NCBI RefSeq assembly: GCF_003115855.1
Contig: NZ_KZ819071.1
Location: 62,001 to 126,000, forward strand
From: Brenneria corticis
GTDB lineage: Bacteria; Pseudomonadota; Gammaproteobacteria; Enterobacterales; Enterobacteriaceae
DNA length: 64,000 nt
Reading direction: 5' to 3'
Part shown: positions 52,754-61,044 of the stretch, one piece after another
How the letters are laid out: each line of letters opens with the position of its first letter
Position numbering within the stretch: the first letter of the stretch is position 1
The notes under the pieces: generated by a model
What the model was told of the DNA's origin: nothing
Database searches by the model: none
Seen by the model: the letters and a program-made list of their open reading frames with translations, nothing else
Position numbers and translations under genes: made by a program

Positions 52754-53604
52754 TGATCTCAACTGACTCCGTAAAGGCGGCGATCCGCAAAGCCCGCCGC
52801 CGGCCGATTCCGATCATAGGGTTCATGATCCTTGTTCTCTATGTGATTATGGCCCTGTCCGCAAAGTTGATATGGCCGAATGGGCCCTGGTTGCAGGCGG
52901 GCGCTCCCTATACGCCGCCTTTCGCGGAGGCGGCTCTGCCCTTCGGAACGGACAACCTCGGCCGCGACGTCATGGCAATGCTTGCCTACGGGGCAAGGAT
53001 TTCGTTGATCATTGGCGCTGCCTCAACGCTCGCCGCAACGGTGATCGGGGTGGTTGTCGGCGCGACGGCGGGCTATTCCCGTCAACTGGTGGATGACGCG
53101 CTTATGCGTATTACCGAGGTCTTCCAAACCATTCCGAGTTTTATATTCGTGATCGTGCTGGTGGTTATTTTCTCTCCTTCGATAACGACAATCACATTTG
53201 CCATCGCAACCGTGTCGTGGCCTCCGGTTGCGCGGCTTGTGCGGGCCGAATTCATATCCCTTCGCTCGCGGGTGTTCGTGCAATCATGCCAGTCAATCGG
53301 TATGAGCCCTCTGCGCATAGCGGCGGGCGAAATCTTGCCGAACTGTTTTTCCTCGGTCATCGTCATGTCGTCGGTCATGGTAGCCACGGCGGTTCTTATC
53401 GAAGCGGGGCTGTCATTCCTCGGACTCGGCGACCCGAATATGCCCTCATGGGGCGGAATGGTCTCAACGGGACGACCGGTCATCCGAACCGCGCCATATC
53501 TGACCGTTATTCCCGGCCTGGCGATTTTTCTGATGGTACTGGCAATCAATGTGGTCGGCGAGGGCCTTAACGACCATCTAAACCCCAGGCTGCGCAACCG
53601 ATGA
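52753..53604 (+). CDS. Dipeptide-type (DppC) ABC transporter permease
   Basis: The ATG at 52753 overlaps the DppB-like stop and gives 283 residues. DppC motifs are PFGTDNLGRDVMAMLAYGARISLIIG, the EAA loop FISLRSRVFVQSCQSIGMSPLRIAAGEILPN, and EAGLSFLGLGDPNMPSWGGMV near the end. It overlaps the ATPase gene by 4 bp. The second membrane subunit of the importer. Confidence 0.92.
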   Translation: MISTDSVKAAIRKARRRPIPIIGFMILVLYVIMALSAKLIWPNGPWLQAGAPYTPPFAEAALPFGTDNLGRDVMAMLAYGARISLIIGAASTLAATVIGVVVGATAGYSRQLVDDALMRITEVFQTIPSFIFVIVLVVIFSPSITTITFAIATVSWPPVARLVRAEFISLRSRVFVQSCQSIGMSPLRIAAGEILPNCFSSVIVMSSVMVATAVLIEAGLSFLGLGDPNMPSWGGMVSTGRPVIRTAPYLTVIPGLAIFLMVLAINVVGEGLNDHLNPRLRNR

Positions 53605-55217
53605 CGGCGCCGCTTCTCAGTATAAATTGTCTCAGCGTGCGGCTTCCCGATGGAGCAGACCGGGATATGGCGTTGCGCGATGTGACCATCACGGTCGGCC
53701 GCAATGAAATCGTCTGTCTTGTTGGCGAAAGCGGTTCGGGCAAATCAATCATCGCCAGCAGCATAATGGGGCTGTTGCCGACGGGCGTACGCGTCGTAGC
53801 GGGATCGGTAAAACTTGGCCGTTGCGATCTCCTCCAGCTCAATTCCCGGCAGTTGCGCGACGTCAGAGGGAAAAAGATCGGCCTGATCTTTCAGGAGCCC
53901 ATGACGGCGCTTAATCCGCTGAAGCGGATCGGCGACCAGATCGCCGAAATGTTCCTGCTGCACACGGATCTGTCCGGAAACGACATCCATCAACGGGTGA
54001 TCGATAACCTCGTCGCCGTGGGTATTCCCGATCCGGTTTTATCCTACAAAGCCTATCCGCATCAGCTTTCGGGCGGGCAGCGTCAGCGTGTCATGATTGC
54101 GATGGCAATGGCGCTGGACCCTGACCTTCTTATCGCCGATGAACCCACGACGGCGCTCGATGTCACGACCCAAAAACAAATCCTCGAACTTATCCGGAAA
54201 TTACAACAGCGTAATGGAACCGGCGTCCTGTTTATCACCCATGATTTCGGCGTGGTCGCGGACATAGCAGACCGGGTTGTGGTGTTGCAGCAGGGCCGCG
54301 TCGTTGAAGACGGCAGGGCGGCCGATGTGCTTGGCAACCCTCAGCATCCCTATACCCAGTCGCTTATCGCCGCTGTTCCCCGTCTTGAGCCGCGCCCGCC
54401 GCGCCTTATCGCCTCCGAGAATGTCGTTATGCAGGTGACGGACATGAGTAAGACATATGGCCGTAAGGGAATATTCGGCAAGGGGCGGGTGGTGCATGCG
54501 TTGTGCGGCGTCAGTTTTGAACTGAAAGCGGGACATATCCTGGGAATTGTCGGGGAAAGCGGTTCAGGAAAATCGACGCTTGCGCAAACCATTGTCCGGC
54601 TGGTCGAACCGGATAGCGGCAAAACGCTGATCGACGATATCGACTACACGGCGCTGTCAGCCAAAGAGCTGCGCCGCCATAGGGGACTGGTTCAGATGGT
54701 GTTTCAGGATCCTTTCTCCGCATTGAACCCGCGTCGTAAAGTGAAAGATCTTATCTCTCAGCCCATGACGGTTCACGGTGTGTCCAGCGAGGAGGCTTAT
54801 CACCGTGCAAGGGAGCTTGTGGAACTGGTCGGCCTTGATGACAAGGCGCTGAATCGGTTCCCGCACGAATTTTCCGGCGGTCAGCGGCAGCGGATCGGCA
54901 TTGCCCGCGCCCTGGCGCTCGAACCAAAAATCCTTGTCGCTGACGAAGCCGTATCGGCGCTTGATGTATCGATACAGGCAAAGGTTCTGGCTCTGCTCGA
55001 ACAGCTGAGGGAAAAACTCGGCCTGTCAATCGTCTTTATTACCCATGACTTACGTGTGACGGCCCAGATATGCGATGAGATCATCGTGATGAAGGACGGC
55101 AAAATAATCGAATACGGCGACACCGCCAGAATATTCGCCAATCCGCAGGATAACTATACCCGCCTCCTGTTGGCATCCGTGCCGGGCTATACCGGACGCA
55201 CCGCAATTGAAGATTGA
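53601..55217 (+). CDS. Fused DppD-DppF-type ABC transporter ATPase
   Basis: The 538-residue protein carries two complete ATPase domains in one chain. Domain 1 has GESGSGKSI, LSGGQRQRVMIAMA and LLIADEPTTALDV; domain 2 has GESGSGKST, FSGGQRQRIGIARA and ILVADEAVSALDV. The usual systems use two separate proteins; fused forms exist in the family (as in GsiA). It completes the importer begun at 50080. The gene ends just before the disrupted GNAT fragments. Confidence 0.92.
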   Translation: MTAPLLSINCLSVRLPDGADRDMALRDVTITVGRNEIVCLVGESGSGKSIIASSIMGLLPTGVRVVAGSVKLGRCDLLQLNSRQLRDVRGKKIGLIFQEPMTALNPLKRIGDQIAEMFLLHTDLSGNDIHQRVIDNLVAVGIPDPVLSYKAYPHQLSGGQRQRVMIAMAMALDPDLLIADEPTTALDVTTQKQILELIRKLQQRNGTGVLFITHDFGVVADIADRVVVLQQGRVVEDGRAADVLGNPQHPYTQSLIAAVPRLEPRPPRLIASENVVMQVTDMSKTYGRKGIFGKGRVVHALCGVSFELKAGHILGIVGESGSGKSTLAQTIVRLVEPDSGKTLIDDIDYTALSAKELRRHRGLVQMVFQDPFSALNPRRKVKDLISQPMTVHGVSSEEAYHRARELVELVGLDDKALNRFPHEFSGGQRQRIGIARALALEPKILVADEAVSALDVSIQAKVLALLEQLREKLGLSIVFITHDLRVTAQICDEIIVMKDGKIIEYGDTARIFANPQDNYTRLLLASVPGYTGRTAIED

Positions 55218-55242
55218 GGGGATTCTGGCGTTGATGGCGACC

Positions 55243-55309
55243 AGGCGGCAGCATCAAATTGGAACGGTCTGAGAATAAGCCTTGGCGTTTCCAGGTGCGG
55301 TTGTAGCAT
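55243..55309 (-). pseudogene. N-terminal fragment of a GNAT acetyltransferase
   Basis: An ATG at 55309 with a good ribosome site (GGAGGACTAC) begins MLQPHLETPRLILRPFQFDAA, the standard opening of RimJ/RimL-type acetyltransferases. After about 22 codons the similarity ends at the junction with the end of the dipeptide importer block. A different GNAT C-terminal piece lies upstream at 55380-55743. The truncation marks the right edge of the importer insertion. Confidence 0.55.
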
Positions 55310-55379
55310 GGTAGTCCTCCATGATAATGGCTAAAACAATCACCAGTAAACATGATAGCGAGTCCATATCCGAGGAAAA

Positions 55380-55823
55380 TTACATCAACTCGTTGCGGGT
55401 TATGCTGTAATTCACCAGCCTTACCCGGCGGCCGTTAATCTCCTCCGTTACCGGCGATTCTGGTTCTTTTCGCATGCCGCAACGCCGCATGACTTTTTCT
55501 GAAGCGGCATTATTGTCGTAACACCGGGCGTTAATCTGTTGTAGCCCCAGTCGGCTGAAACCATAACGAAGCATCTCTAGCACCGCCTCGGTACAATAAC
55601 CTTTTCCCCAGTATGCCGCGCCCAGCCAGTAACCCAGATGGGGCGTCTCATTTTCGGGCAATCTTAGATTGACGACGCCAATTAAGTTCATTGACGATCG
55701 CAATATTATCGCCAGGGTGATAGCTCGCTCCGTCTGCATGGCAGAATAGAATTGGTTCAGTAATGAAGTGAATCGTTCATTGTGCGTTGGTTCTATTAAA
55801 TGGACCATCTCATGCACGATCAC
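55380..55823 (-). pseudogene. Chimera of M48/DUF45 metallopeptidase fragment and truncated GNAT acetyltransferase
   Basis: The 147-residue frame is a composite. Its first 25 residues (MIVHEMVHLIEPTHNERFTSLLNQF) are the zinc-binding H-E-x-x-H segment of the DUF45/M48 peptidase often encoded next to type I restriction genes. From about residue 30 it continues as the C-terminal two-thirds of a GNAT enzyme (AITLAIILRSSMNLIGVV, LGYWLGAAYWGKGYCTEAV, NNAASEKVMRRCGM). The acetyl-CoA-binding core is present but the GNAT N-terminus is missing. It overlaps the AlbA_2 gene end by 14 bp. It is probably a by-product of deletion; expression is possible, function doubtful. Confidence 0.6.
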
Positions 55824-57276
55824 CTCCAGAATTCTGCTGCGCCAACCAGCTTTTACCCGCCGGCGTAAGTCGATACCTTTGTCGACTGCTTCTGGGTTTG
55901 TCCGGAATCGTCATTTCGATGAATCCGCCCGCCAGCGCCGGGAGAAGATAGGTATTGCGGAAGTGATCTTCATGCTTCAATCCCAGAGCGGCCTGGATGT
56001 CCGACCGCTTCATTTCCCCTTGCATTACCGTCAGTAACCGCAACACTTCCCCGGTGACTTCCCCGGTGACTTCCCCGGTGACTTCCCCGGTGACTTCCCC
56101 GGTGACTTCCCCGGTGACTGCTTCTGTCAGTGGTCGCCGGATAACCACGCGAAACTGGTTAGCCGCTACATCGTCGATAAGATCGATGGCCGGCCAATCC
56201 TGCAATGCGCGGGGAATTCCGGTGCCCAGGCCGCGGTAGGGCAGGATATGTACGGTATGCTCGGTCAGCGTGGGATTACGCCGGTTAGTGGCTCCGCGAC
56301 GAATGGCCTCGGTGCTCAGGCTGTCGGGCAGATGGCCGGGACTGATGATTTCCACCCGATCGGCGAATACCATCAGGCGAATGGAAGCGCTGGTGAAATA
56401 GTCGCGGTGAATCAGCGCATTGACCAATAACTCTTCCAGCGTCTGTTCCGGAATTTCCAGTTTCCCTAGCGTATTGAAGCCTCGTCCGGCCTGTACATGA
56501 CGCAGATTACGGCGGATAAAGGCGAAGCTGCGCTGGTATTGCTCCAGCAATGTGCCGCCGATGTCTTCGCTGTCCAGATAGCGGGTATCGTGCAGCGTTG
56601 TGCCGGGGAAAGCGACGGCTTTGACTTCGAAAGCAGGCCGCCAACGCTGCGGTTGGTGGCCGAATAACATCAGTCCGGTCAGGTTCAGTTCGCGTCCATC
56701 GCCCAGACTGAGGTTTTGCAGCAATTGTTCCAGCGGCCGGTCAGCCAACTCGACATCCTGACCGTAACGGCGATTGAAATAGTCATGGAAAGCCTTGTCA
56801 TCAATATCTGCCGACGACGTACCGGCTATCGGCACCACATCTGCATAGACCAAGCCGGCGAGTTGGAACATGCGCTGCATCTCTTCGCGGGCTGTCACAT
56901 GGCGCTTATCCGCCCCTTGCTTGACCCAAATGCGACCCTGGTGATCCACATAGGGTTTGGCAAGTCCATCGGGCACGCTGATCGCCATCACGATGCCGTT
57001 GGTCGTCTGCACGTTTTCAGTCAGAGGATGTACCGGCGGGCGCACGTGCTGCGAGGCGGCATTGCTTAGCAACTGATTCAGACGTCGCACGGCGCCAGCA
57101 TCCAACCCCAATACCGAACCATCATCCGCTACGCCGATAAACAACCGGCCGCCGCCGCTGTTGGAAAAAGCCGCCAACTCAGCGGCCATACTATCGGCAT
57201 TAGTGGCGTCGCGTTTGAACTGGTGGCGGCTGTCTTCGCCGAGAGCCAGTTGGTGCAGGAGTTCGGCTTCGGTCAT
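55810..57276 (-). CDS. AlbA_2/Schlafen-type ATP-binding putative DNA-binding protein with variable linker
   Basis: The 488 residues comprise an N-terminal AlbA_2 (divergent AAA_4, Schlafen-like) domain (SRHQFKRDATNADSMAAELAAFSNSGGGRLFIGV), a GHKL-like ATPase region (LEELLVNALIHRDYFTSASIRLMVFADRVEIISPG), a linker of six or more T-G-E-V units, and a C-terminal winged-helix. Relatives are often encoded inside type I restriction-modification operons. The flanking M48 and HsdR fragments on the same strand agree with that origin. The gene itself looks intact. Its role in defence or regulation is not established. Confidence 0.8.
   Translation of the reverse strand: MTEAELLHQLALGEDSRHQFKRDATNADSMAAELAAFSNSGGGRLFIGVADDGSVLGLDAGAVRRLNQLLSNAASQHVRPPVHPLTENVQTTNGIVMAISVPDGLAKPYVDHQGRIWVKQGADKRHVTAREEMQRMFQLAGLVYADVVPIAGTSSADIDDKAFHDYFNRRYGQDVELADRPLEQLLQNLSLGDGRELNLTGLMLFGHQPQRWRPAFEVKAVAFPGTTLHDTRYLDSEDIGGTLLEQYQRSFAFIRRNLRHVQAGRGFNTLGKLEIPEQTLEELLVNALIHRDYFTSASIRLMVFADRVEIISPGHLPDSLSTEAIRRGATNRRNPTLTEHTVHILPYRGLGTGIPRALQDWPAIDLIDDVAANQFRVVIRRPLTEAVTGEVTGEVTGEVTGEVTGEVTGEVLRLLTVMQGEMKRSDIQAALGLKHEDHFRNTYLLPALAGGFIEMTIPDKPRSSRQRYRLTPAGKSWLAQQNSGGDRA
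56045..56116. repeat. Six exact copies of a 12-bp tandem repeat inside the AlbA_2 gene
   Basis: The unit ACTTCCCCGGTG is repeated six times without change. On the coding (minus) strand each unit encodes one T-G-E-V. The unit is a multiple of three, so copy-number changes by slippage alter linker length and not frame. Flanking partial units extend the linker on the protein level. The array separates the ATP-binding region from the C-terminal winged helix. Confidence 0.92.
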
Positions 57277-57461
57277 GGTTACATGGCTCCCTCTGGAATG
57301 AATCCATTTTTTCGCATCCAGCCTAAAGTATTAACCCAGCATTCTCTAGGTATTCGTCGCTTCGATTCATGCCAGATGAAGCTTTCAATATTCTTTTCGG
57401 TACTTACCATTTAGGTTTCCATCGAAATGTAACCAACTGAACCGCCCAGGGATCACGGAGA

Positions 57462-57884
57462 TTATACTATCCGCTGAACGCTGCATAATGACAGGCCTGA
57501 GCGGAGATATATTTGTTTTCGGTGGGGGAAAGTGTAGCGCTGGCGGGTACTTCCATTTTCAGTGTGCGCCGCAACAGAATCCGCATCACGCACCTGCCAG
57601 TCCACGGTGGTGCTGTTGCGTAGCTTTTCGGTGATCTTCTTGAGGGGGTAGTCGCCCAATTCTCGCACGGCGCTTTCATTATTGACCAAGGCGTCGTAGA
57701 AGGCGATTTCGTCCAGGGTCAGCCCCAGAGCCGCTTCGCGCTCCAGCGCTGCTTGGAAGTGCTTGGCCATCTGGATCAGTTCCTCAATGACATGCGCCGT
57801 CTCCACAGCACGGTTGCCCGATGATTGTATCAGTGTGTGATAATCATCGGCGATCAAAAATGCACGGCAAGGCGCGAACGGCAT
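57462..57884 (-). pseudogene. hsdR: C-terminal fragment of type I restriction subunit HsdR, frameshifted
   Basis: The reading frame contains NRAVETAHVIEELIQMAKHFQAALEREAALGLTLDEIAFYDALVNNESAVRELGDYPLKKITEKLRNSTTVDWQVRD, which is the conserved helical C-terminus of HsdR (written here only as a landmark of about residues 25-100). After QVRD the frame departs, and the expected continuation (RILLRRTLK) is found in another frame, so a frameshift is present near 57575. The motor and nuclease domains are gone. It is on the same strand as AlbA_2 and the M48 fragment, the gene order typical of a type I R-M locus. Confidence 0.7.
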
Positions 57885-58165
57885 CGTTCCTTTGCTCTAA
57901 AGTCACGGGCGACGCGCGGCAGACATGCCGCATCGGCAAGGCCATGACGTGGTTGCTCTGGATCAGGCCACAGATCGCACATAGTCAAACATGCGCTTGA
58001 GCTGGCCGCGCTCCTGGCCGGTTGCTGCGTCGAAGCCTTGTTCTTTCTTGCGCCTGCTCGGCAGCACCTCGATAAGTATAGAGGCTAGGAAACGCGGACA
58101 TCTGATTGATTTACAATTGTATTTTTGTATGGCGGGCACAATTATGGATATAAAACGGAAGATGC
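57885..58165. other. No supported gene; probable restriction-locus or insertion debris
   Basis: Short open frames here show no family I recognise. The part next to the HsdR fragment is GC-rich and may be further decayed reading frame. The part next to the antitoxin gene is AT-rich. No toxin gene is found where the partner of the RHH antitoxin would be expected. Confidence 0.4.
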
Positions 58166-58444
58166 TTATAACTCTACAGGAATATCCGTTTCCGCTTCCG
58201 TTCCCCAACCACGCAGCCAGGTTTTGACTTCATCACCAGTCAGATGCAAGCCGGTTTCCTGATATTCACGCCAGGAATCAAGCGCTTCCTGCTTAAAGCT
58301 TTCGCGCGCCTCTTCACGTTCAATATATTGAGTGATAGCGGCAATCATCAGATAATGCGGGCTACGATCGCGAGAAGCCGCCAGTTTTTTAACTCGTTCT
58401 TTAAGGCTGTCGTCGATTTTGAGTGTGGTGCTTGATGTTGACAT
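58166..58444 (-). CDS. Ribbon-helix-helix antitoxin-like protein, orphan
   Basis: The 92-residue protein begins with a ribbon-helix-helix fold: STTLKIDDSLKERVKKLAASRDRSPHYLMIAAITQYIEREEARES. A C-terminal tail that in ParD/CopG-type antitoxins binds the toxin follows (EALDSWREYQETGLHLTGDEVKTWLRGWG). A ParE/RelE-type toxin would normally overlap its 3' end, but nothing there resembles one. It may be a domesticated autorepressor or a remnant of a toxin-antitoxin pair. Confidence 0.75.
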   Translation of the reverse strand: MSTSSTTLKIDDSLKERVKKLAASRDRSPHYLMIAAITQYIEREEARESFKQEALDSWREYQETGLHLTGDEVKTWLRGWGTEAETDIPVEL

Positions 58445-58633
58445 GATACTGGCCTCACAAGGAGTACAAGGTGTTACCTTTTACTAGTTTATCTTGTGCG
58501 TCCGATGCAGAAGCGGGAATATAGTTTTATCTGTTTGATTTATAATGGTATCTAGTGGTCCGTTTTTATGTGATGGACACGTTTATGGACACAAAAAATG
58601 CATCATGAATAATGTATTGAATCTCATAGTTTT
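58445..58633. other. Antitoxin promoter region, no gene seen
   Basis: AT-rich sequence upstream of the minus-strand antitoxin. It should include its promoter and operator. I see no clear palindrome or reading frame. Confidence 0.4.
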
Positions 58634-58905
58634 TCAGATTCCGATGCGTGTTTTCCAGCGAGTAAACCGTCGCGCCAGATAGCGACCATCAGCTTGCTGC
58701 GACACAATATCGGTTTGCCAGCCGGAGCGGTGGGCGATAGCGCATAGCGTGTCTGCATCAATATTCAGCCCCCGGAAGGGGGGCCCAGCATCAGCAGCGT
58801 ATCGAAGTGCTCTTCCTGCATCGTCCAGATATCCGCACGGCGCGCGTCCTAGACGCCGGCGCGCCGCATAATGTCCACAGCCTCTGGGCAGTCGTCATGT
58901 CCCCC
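58634..58905 (-). pseudogene. SAM-dependent methyltransferase pseudogene
   Basis: In the minus-strand frame from about 58905 the sequence reads PEAVDIMRRAGV, a stop codon, then DARRADIWTMQEEHFDTLLMLG. This is the motif region of a class I SAM-methyltransferase (acidic loop followed by F-D-T-L-L-M-L). The frame then shifts by one, and GLNIDADTLCAIAHRSGWQTD follows to a stop at 58634-58636, resembling the C-terminal part of the same family. The region between is deleted. At least one nonsense codon, one deletion and a frame change make it inactive. Confidence 0.5.
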
Positions 58906-59038
58906 GAACTTCGTATATATCTCTTGTTTTGCAGGCAGAGCTCCTTTCTGTCTGCATCCCCCGATATTGATATCCAACTGGTTCCTGCATCACGTGAACA
59001 ATTCGGTTTTGGAGATATTTGCACTCTTTTACGCCTTC

Positions 59039-59091
59039 TATACTATAGGGGAGTATGTGTTGACATGTAATATATACTCCCCTATAGTATA
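59039..59091 (+). promoter_or_regulatory. frmRA promoter inside a perfect FrmR-type inverted repeat
   Basis: TATACTATAGGGGAGTAT (59039-59056) and its exact reverse complement (59074-59091) are separated by 17 bp. Within them lie a -35 box TTGACA (59060-59065) and, 17 bp further, a -10 box TATAGT (59083-59088). The GC-tract-in-AT palindrome is typical of CsoR/RcnR/FrmR-family operators. Bound FrmR would block RNA polymerase directly, and formaldehyde would release it. Confidence 0.9.
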
Positions 59092-59117
59092 TAAAGTCGA
59101 AAATGAGGAGGTAACAA

Positions 59118-59393
59118 ATGCCCAGTACTCCGCAAGAGAAAAAAAAGGTTCTCACCCGGGTTCGCCGTATTCGCGGTCAGATTGATGCCCTGGAAAGAGC
59201 GCTTGAAAATGGTGCTGAATGCCGTTCCGTTCTCCAGCAGATAGCCGCCGTCCGTGGTGCGGCTAACGGACTGATGGCGGAGGTTCTCGAGAGCCACATA
59301 CGTGAAACCTTTGACCAGAATGACAGCTACAGCCACGAAGTCAGTAAATCGGTTGACGATACGATTGAACTGGTTCGTGCCTATCTTAAATAG
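59118..59393 (+). CDS. frmR: Formaldehyde-responsive repressor FrmR
   Basis: The 91-residue all-helical CsoR/RcnR-family protein begins M-P-S-T-P-Q-E-K-K-K. It has the formaldehyde-sensing residues Pro2 and Cys35 (GAECRS), plus H60 (LESHIRE). The metal site of RcnR is not complete, as expected for FrmR. GAGGAGGTAACAA precedes the ATG. It represses its own operon with frmA through the inverted repeat just upstream. Sequence and layout follow E. coli FrmR. Confidence 0.93.
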   Translation: MPSTPQEKKKVLTRVRRIRGQIDALERALENGAECRSVLQQIAAVRGAANGLMAEVLESHIRETFDQNDSYSHEVSKSVDDTIELVRAYLK

Positions 59394-59427
59394 CTGAAAC
59401 CATTACCACATTGAGGAACAACTACAC

Positions 59428-60537
59428 ATGAAATCACGTGCCGCCGTTGCATTTGCACCGGGGAAGCCCCTGGAAATTGTTGAAATTGATGTTGCACCAC
59501 CAAAAAAAGGCGAGGTGCTGATTAAAAACACCCACACTGGTGTCTGCCATACCGATGCATTTACCCTCTCCGGTAATGACCCAGAGGGTGTTTTCCCTGT
59601 TGTGCTTGGGCACGAAGGGGCCGGAGTCGTTGTTGAAGTGGGGGAAGGTGTTACCAGCGTCAAGCCGGGTGATCATGTTATTCCGCTTTACACCGCAGAA
59701 TGCGGAGAGTGTGAGTTCTGTCAGTCCGGGAAAACCAACCTCTGCGTATCGGTTCGTGAGACTCAGGGTAAGGGTCTGATGCCTGACGGTACAACCCGTT
59801 TTTCTTACAACGGCCAGCCACTTTACCACTATATGGGATGCTCAACCTTCAGTGAATACACCGTAGTGGCCGAGGTTTCTCTGGCAAAAATTAATCCGGC
59901 GGCAAACCATGAGCATGTCTGTCTACTGGGATGTGGGGTGACTACCGGTATTGGCGCCGTCCACAACACGGCAAAAGTGCAGCCGGGTGATTCTGTTGCC
60001 ATTTTTGGTCTTGGCGCGATTGGTCTGGCTGCAGTCCAGGGGGCCCGTCAGGCAAAAGCGGGACGTATCATCGCTATCGATACCAACCCGACAAAATTTG
60101 ACCTGGCCCGACGGTTCGGCGCCACCGACTGCATTAATCCGAACGATCATGACAAACCGATTAAGGATGTTCTTCTGGATATCAACAAGTGGGGTATTGA
60201 TCATACCTTTGAATGTATCGGTAACGTTAACGTCATGCGTGCAGCACTGGAAAGTGCTCACCGGGGCTGGGGTCAGTCAGTGGTTATCGGCGTGGCGGGT
60301 GCCGGGCAGGAGATTTCCACCCGTCCTTTCCAACTGGTAACCGGCAGGGTATGGAAAGGTTCCGCTTTTGGTGGAGTAAAAGGCCGCACGCAGCTGCCCG
60401 GCATGGTTGAGGATGCAATGAAGGGCGACATCGAGCTTGAGCCGTTTGTGACCCATACGATGATGCTAGATGAAATTAATGAGGCCTTTGAGCTGATGCA
60501 TGAAGGTAAATCCATCCGGACGGTGATTCATTACTGA
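59428..60537 (+). CDS. frmA: S-(hydroxymethyl)glutathione dehydrogenase (class III alcohol dehydrogenase)
   Basis: The 369-residue zinc enzyme has the class III ADH layout: catalytic zinc ligands C (GVCHTDAFT) and H (GHEGAG), structural zinc cysteines in CGECEFCQSGKTNLC, and the NAD-binding GLGAIGLAAVQGARQAKAGRIIAID. It oxidises the formaldehyde-glutathione adduct to S-formylglutathione in the cytoplasm. It is 34 bp after frmR. The second enzyme of the route (frmB) is broken downstream, so the product would need another hydrolase from elsewhere in the genome. Confidence 0.95.
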   Translation: MKSRAAVAFAPGKPLEIVEIDVAPPKKGEVLIKNTHTGVCHTDAFTLSGNDPEGVFPVVLGHEGAGVVVEVGEGVTSVKPGDHVIPLYTAECGECEFCQSGKTNLCVSVRETQGKGLMPDGTTRFSYNGQPLYHYMGCSTFSEYTVVAEVSLAKINPAANHEHVCLLGCGVTTGIGAVHNTAKVQPGDSVAIFGLGAIGLAAVQGARQAKAGRIIAIDTNPTKFDLARRFGATDCINPNDHDKPIKDVLLDINKWGIDHTFECIGNVNVMRAALESAHRGWGQSVVIGVAGAGQEISTRPFQLVTGRVWKGSAFGGVKGRTQLPGMVEDAMKGDIELEPFVTHTMMLDEINEAFELMHEGKSIRTVIHY

Positions 60538-60581
60538 GTTCCACCGGGTTTTGAAGAGACCAAAACAGAAGGAAGTTAATT

Positions 60582-60980
60582 ATGGCAACACCTGTAATTT
60601 CTGGCGACGGCATTTTTTCTCATGTATTCATCGGCGCGTCGAATGTCGAAAAATCCGCCGCGTTTTATGATGCCGTTCTGGGTACTCTTGGCATCAAAAA
60701 TCTCGGGCCTTTTGGCAATGGCTGAGTGCTCTATGGTCGCGAAAAGCCGGCATTCATTATTGCGCGTCCAGGAAACGGTGAAGCGCCTTCAGGCAATGGT
60801 GTGACTATCGGCTTCGCTGCAGCAAGTCAGGGAGAGGTTGACGCTTTCCATGCCGCAGGTCTTGCTCATGGTGGTACTGACGAAGGGCAGCCAGGGCCGC
60901 GCGGCCATTTGCCCGGCGCCTATGCTGCCTACCTGCGTGATCCGGCAGGTAACAAAATCACGGCCTACACGTTCATCTGA
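60582..60980 (+). pseudogene. VOC/glyoxalase-family gene with an in-frame nonsense codon
   Basis: GGAAGTTAATT precedes the ATG at 60582. The frame encodes a complete VOC protein (GIFSHVFIGASNVEKSAAFYDAVL ... YLRDPAGNKITAYTF) of about 132 residues except for one TGA at 60723-60725 (codon 48, GNG-stop-VLYGRE). Trp (TGG) is the probable original, so a single substitution disables it. Everything after the stop stays in frame to the natural end. VOC genes accompany frmRA in some enterobacterial operons. The intact remainder suggests recent inactivation. A selenocysteine reading is unlikely in this family. Confidence 0.85.
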
Positions 60981-61044
60981 CGTCTGGATAACCAGATACC
61001 TCCCCTGACCTCGGTCAGGGGAATTAACCATGAGACAATGGCTG

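Noticed and set aside
56041..56120. CRISPR-like repeat array
   Set aside because: Units are only 12 bp with no spacers and are in frame within a coding gene.
57963..58208. Possible small toxin gene partnering the RHH antitoxin
   Set aside because: The 81-residue frame shows no ParE/RelE features, begins inside the antitoxin gene, and lacks a ribosome site.
60723..60725. TGA in the VOC gene as a selenocysteine codon
   Set aside because: The position fits a Trp in this family, and no selenocysteine insertion hairpin is apparent directly after it.
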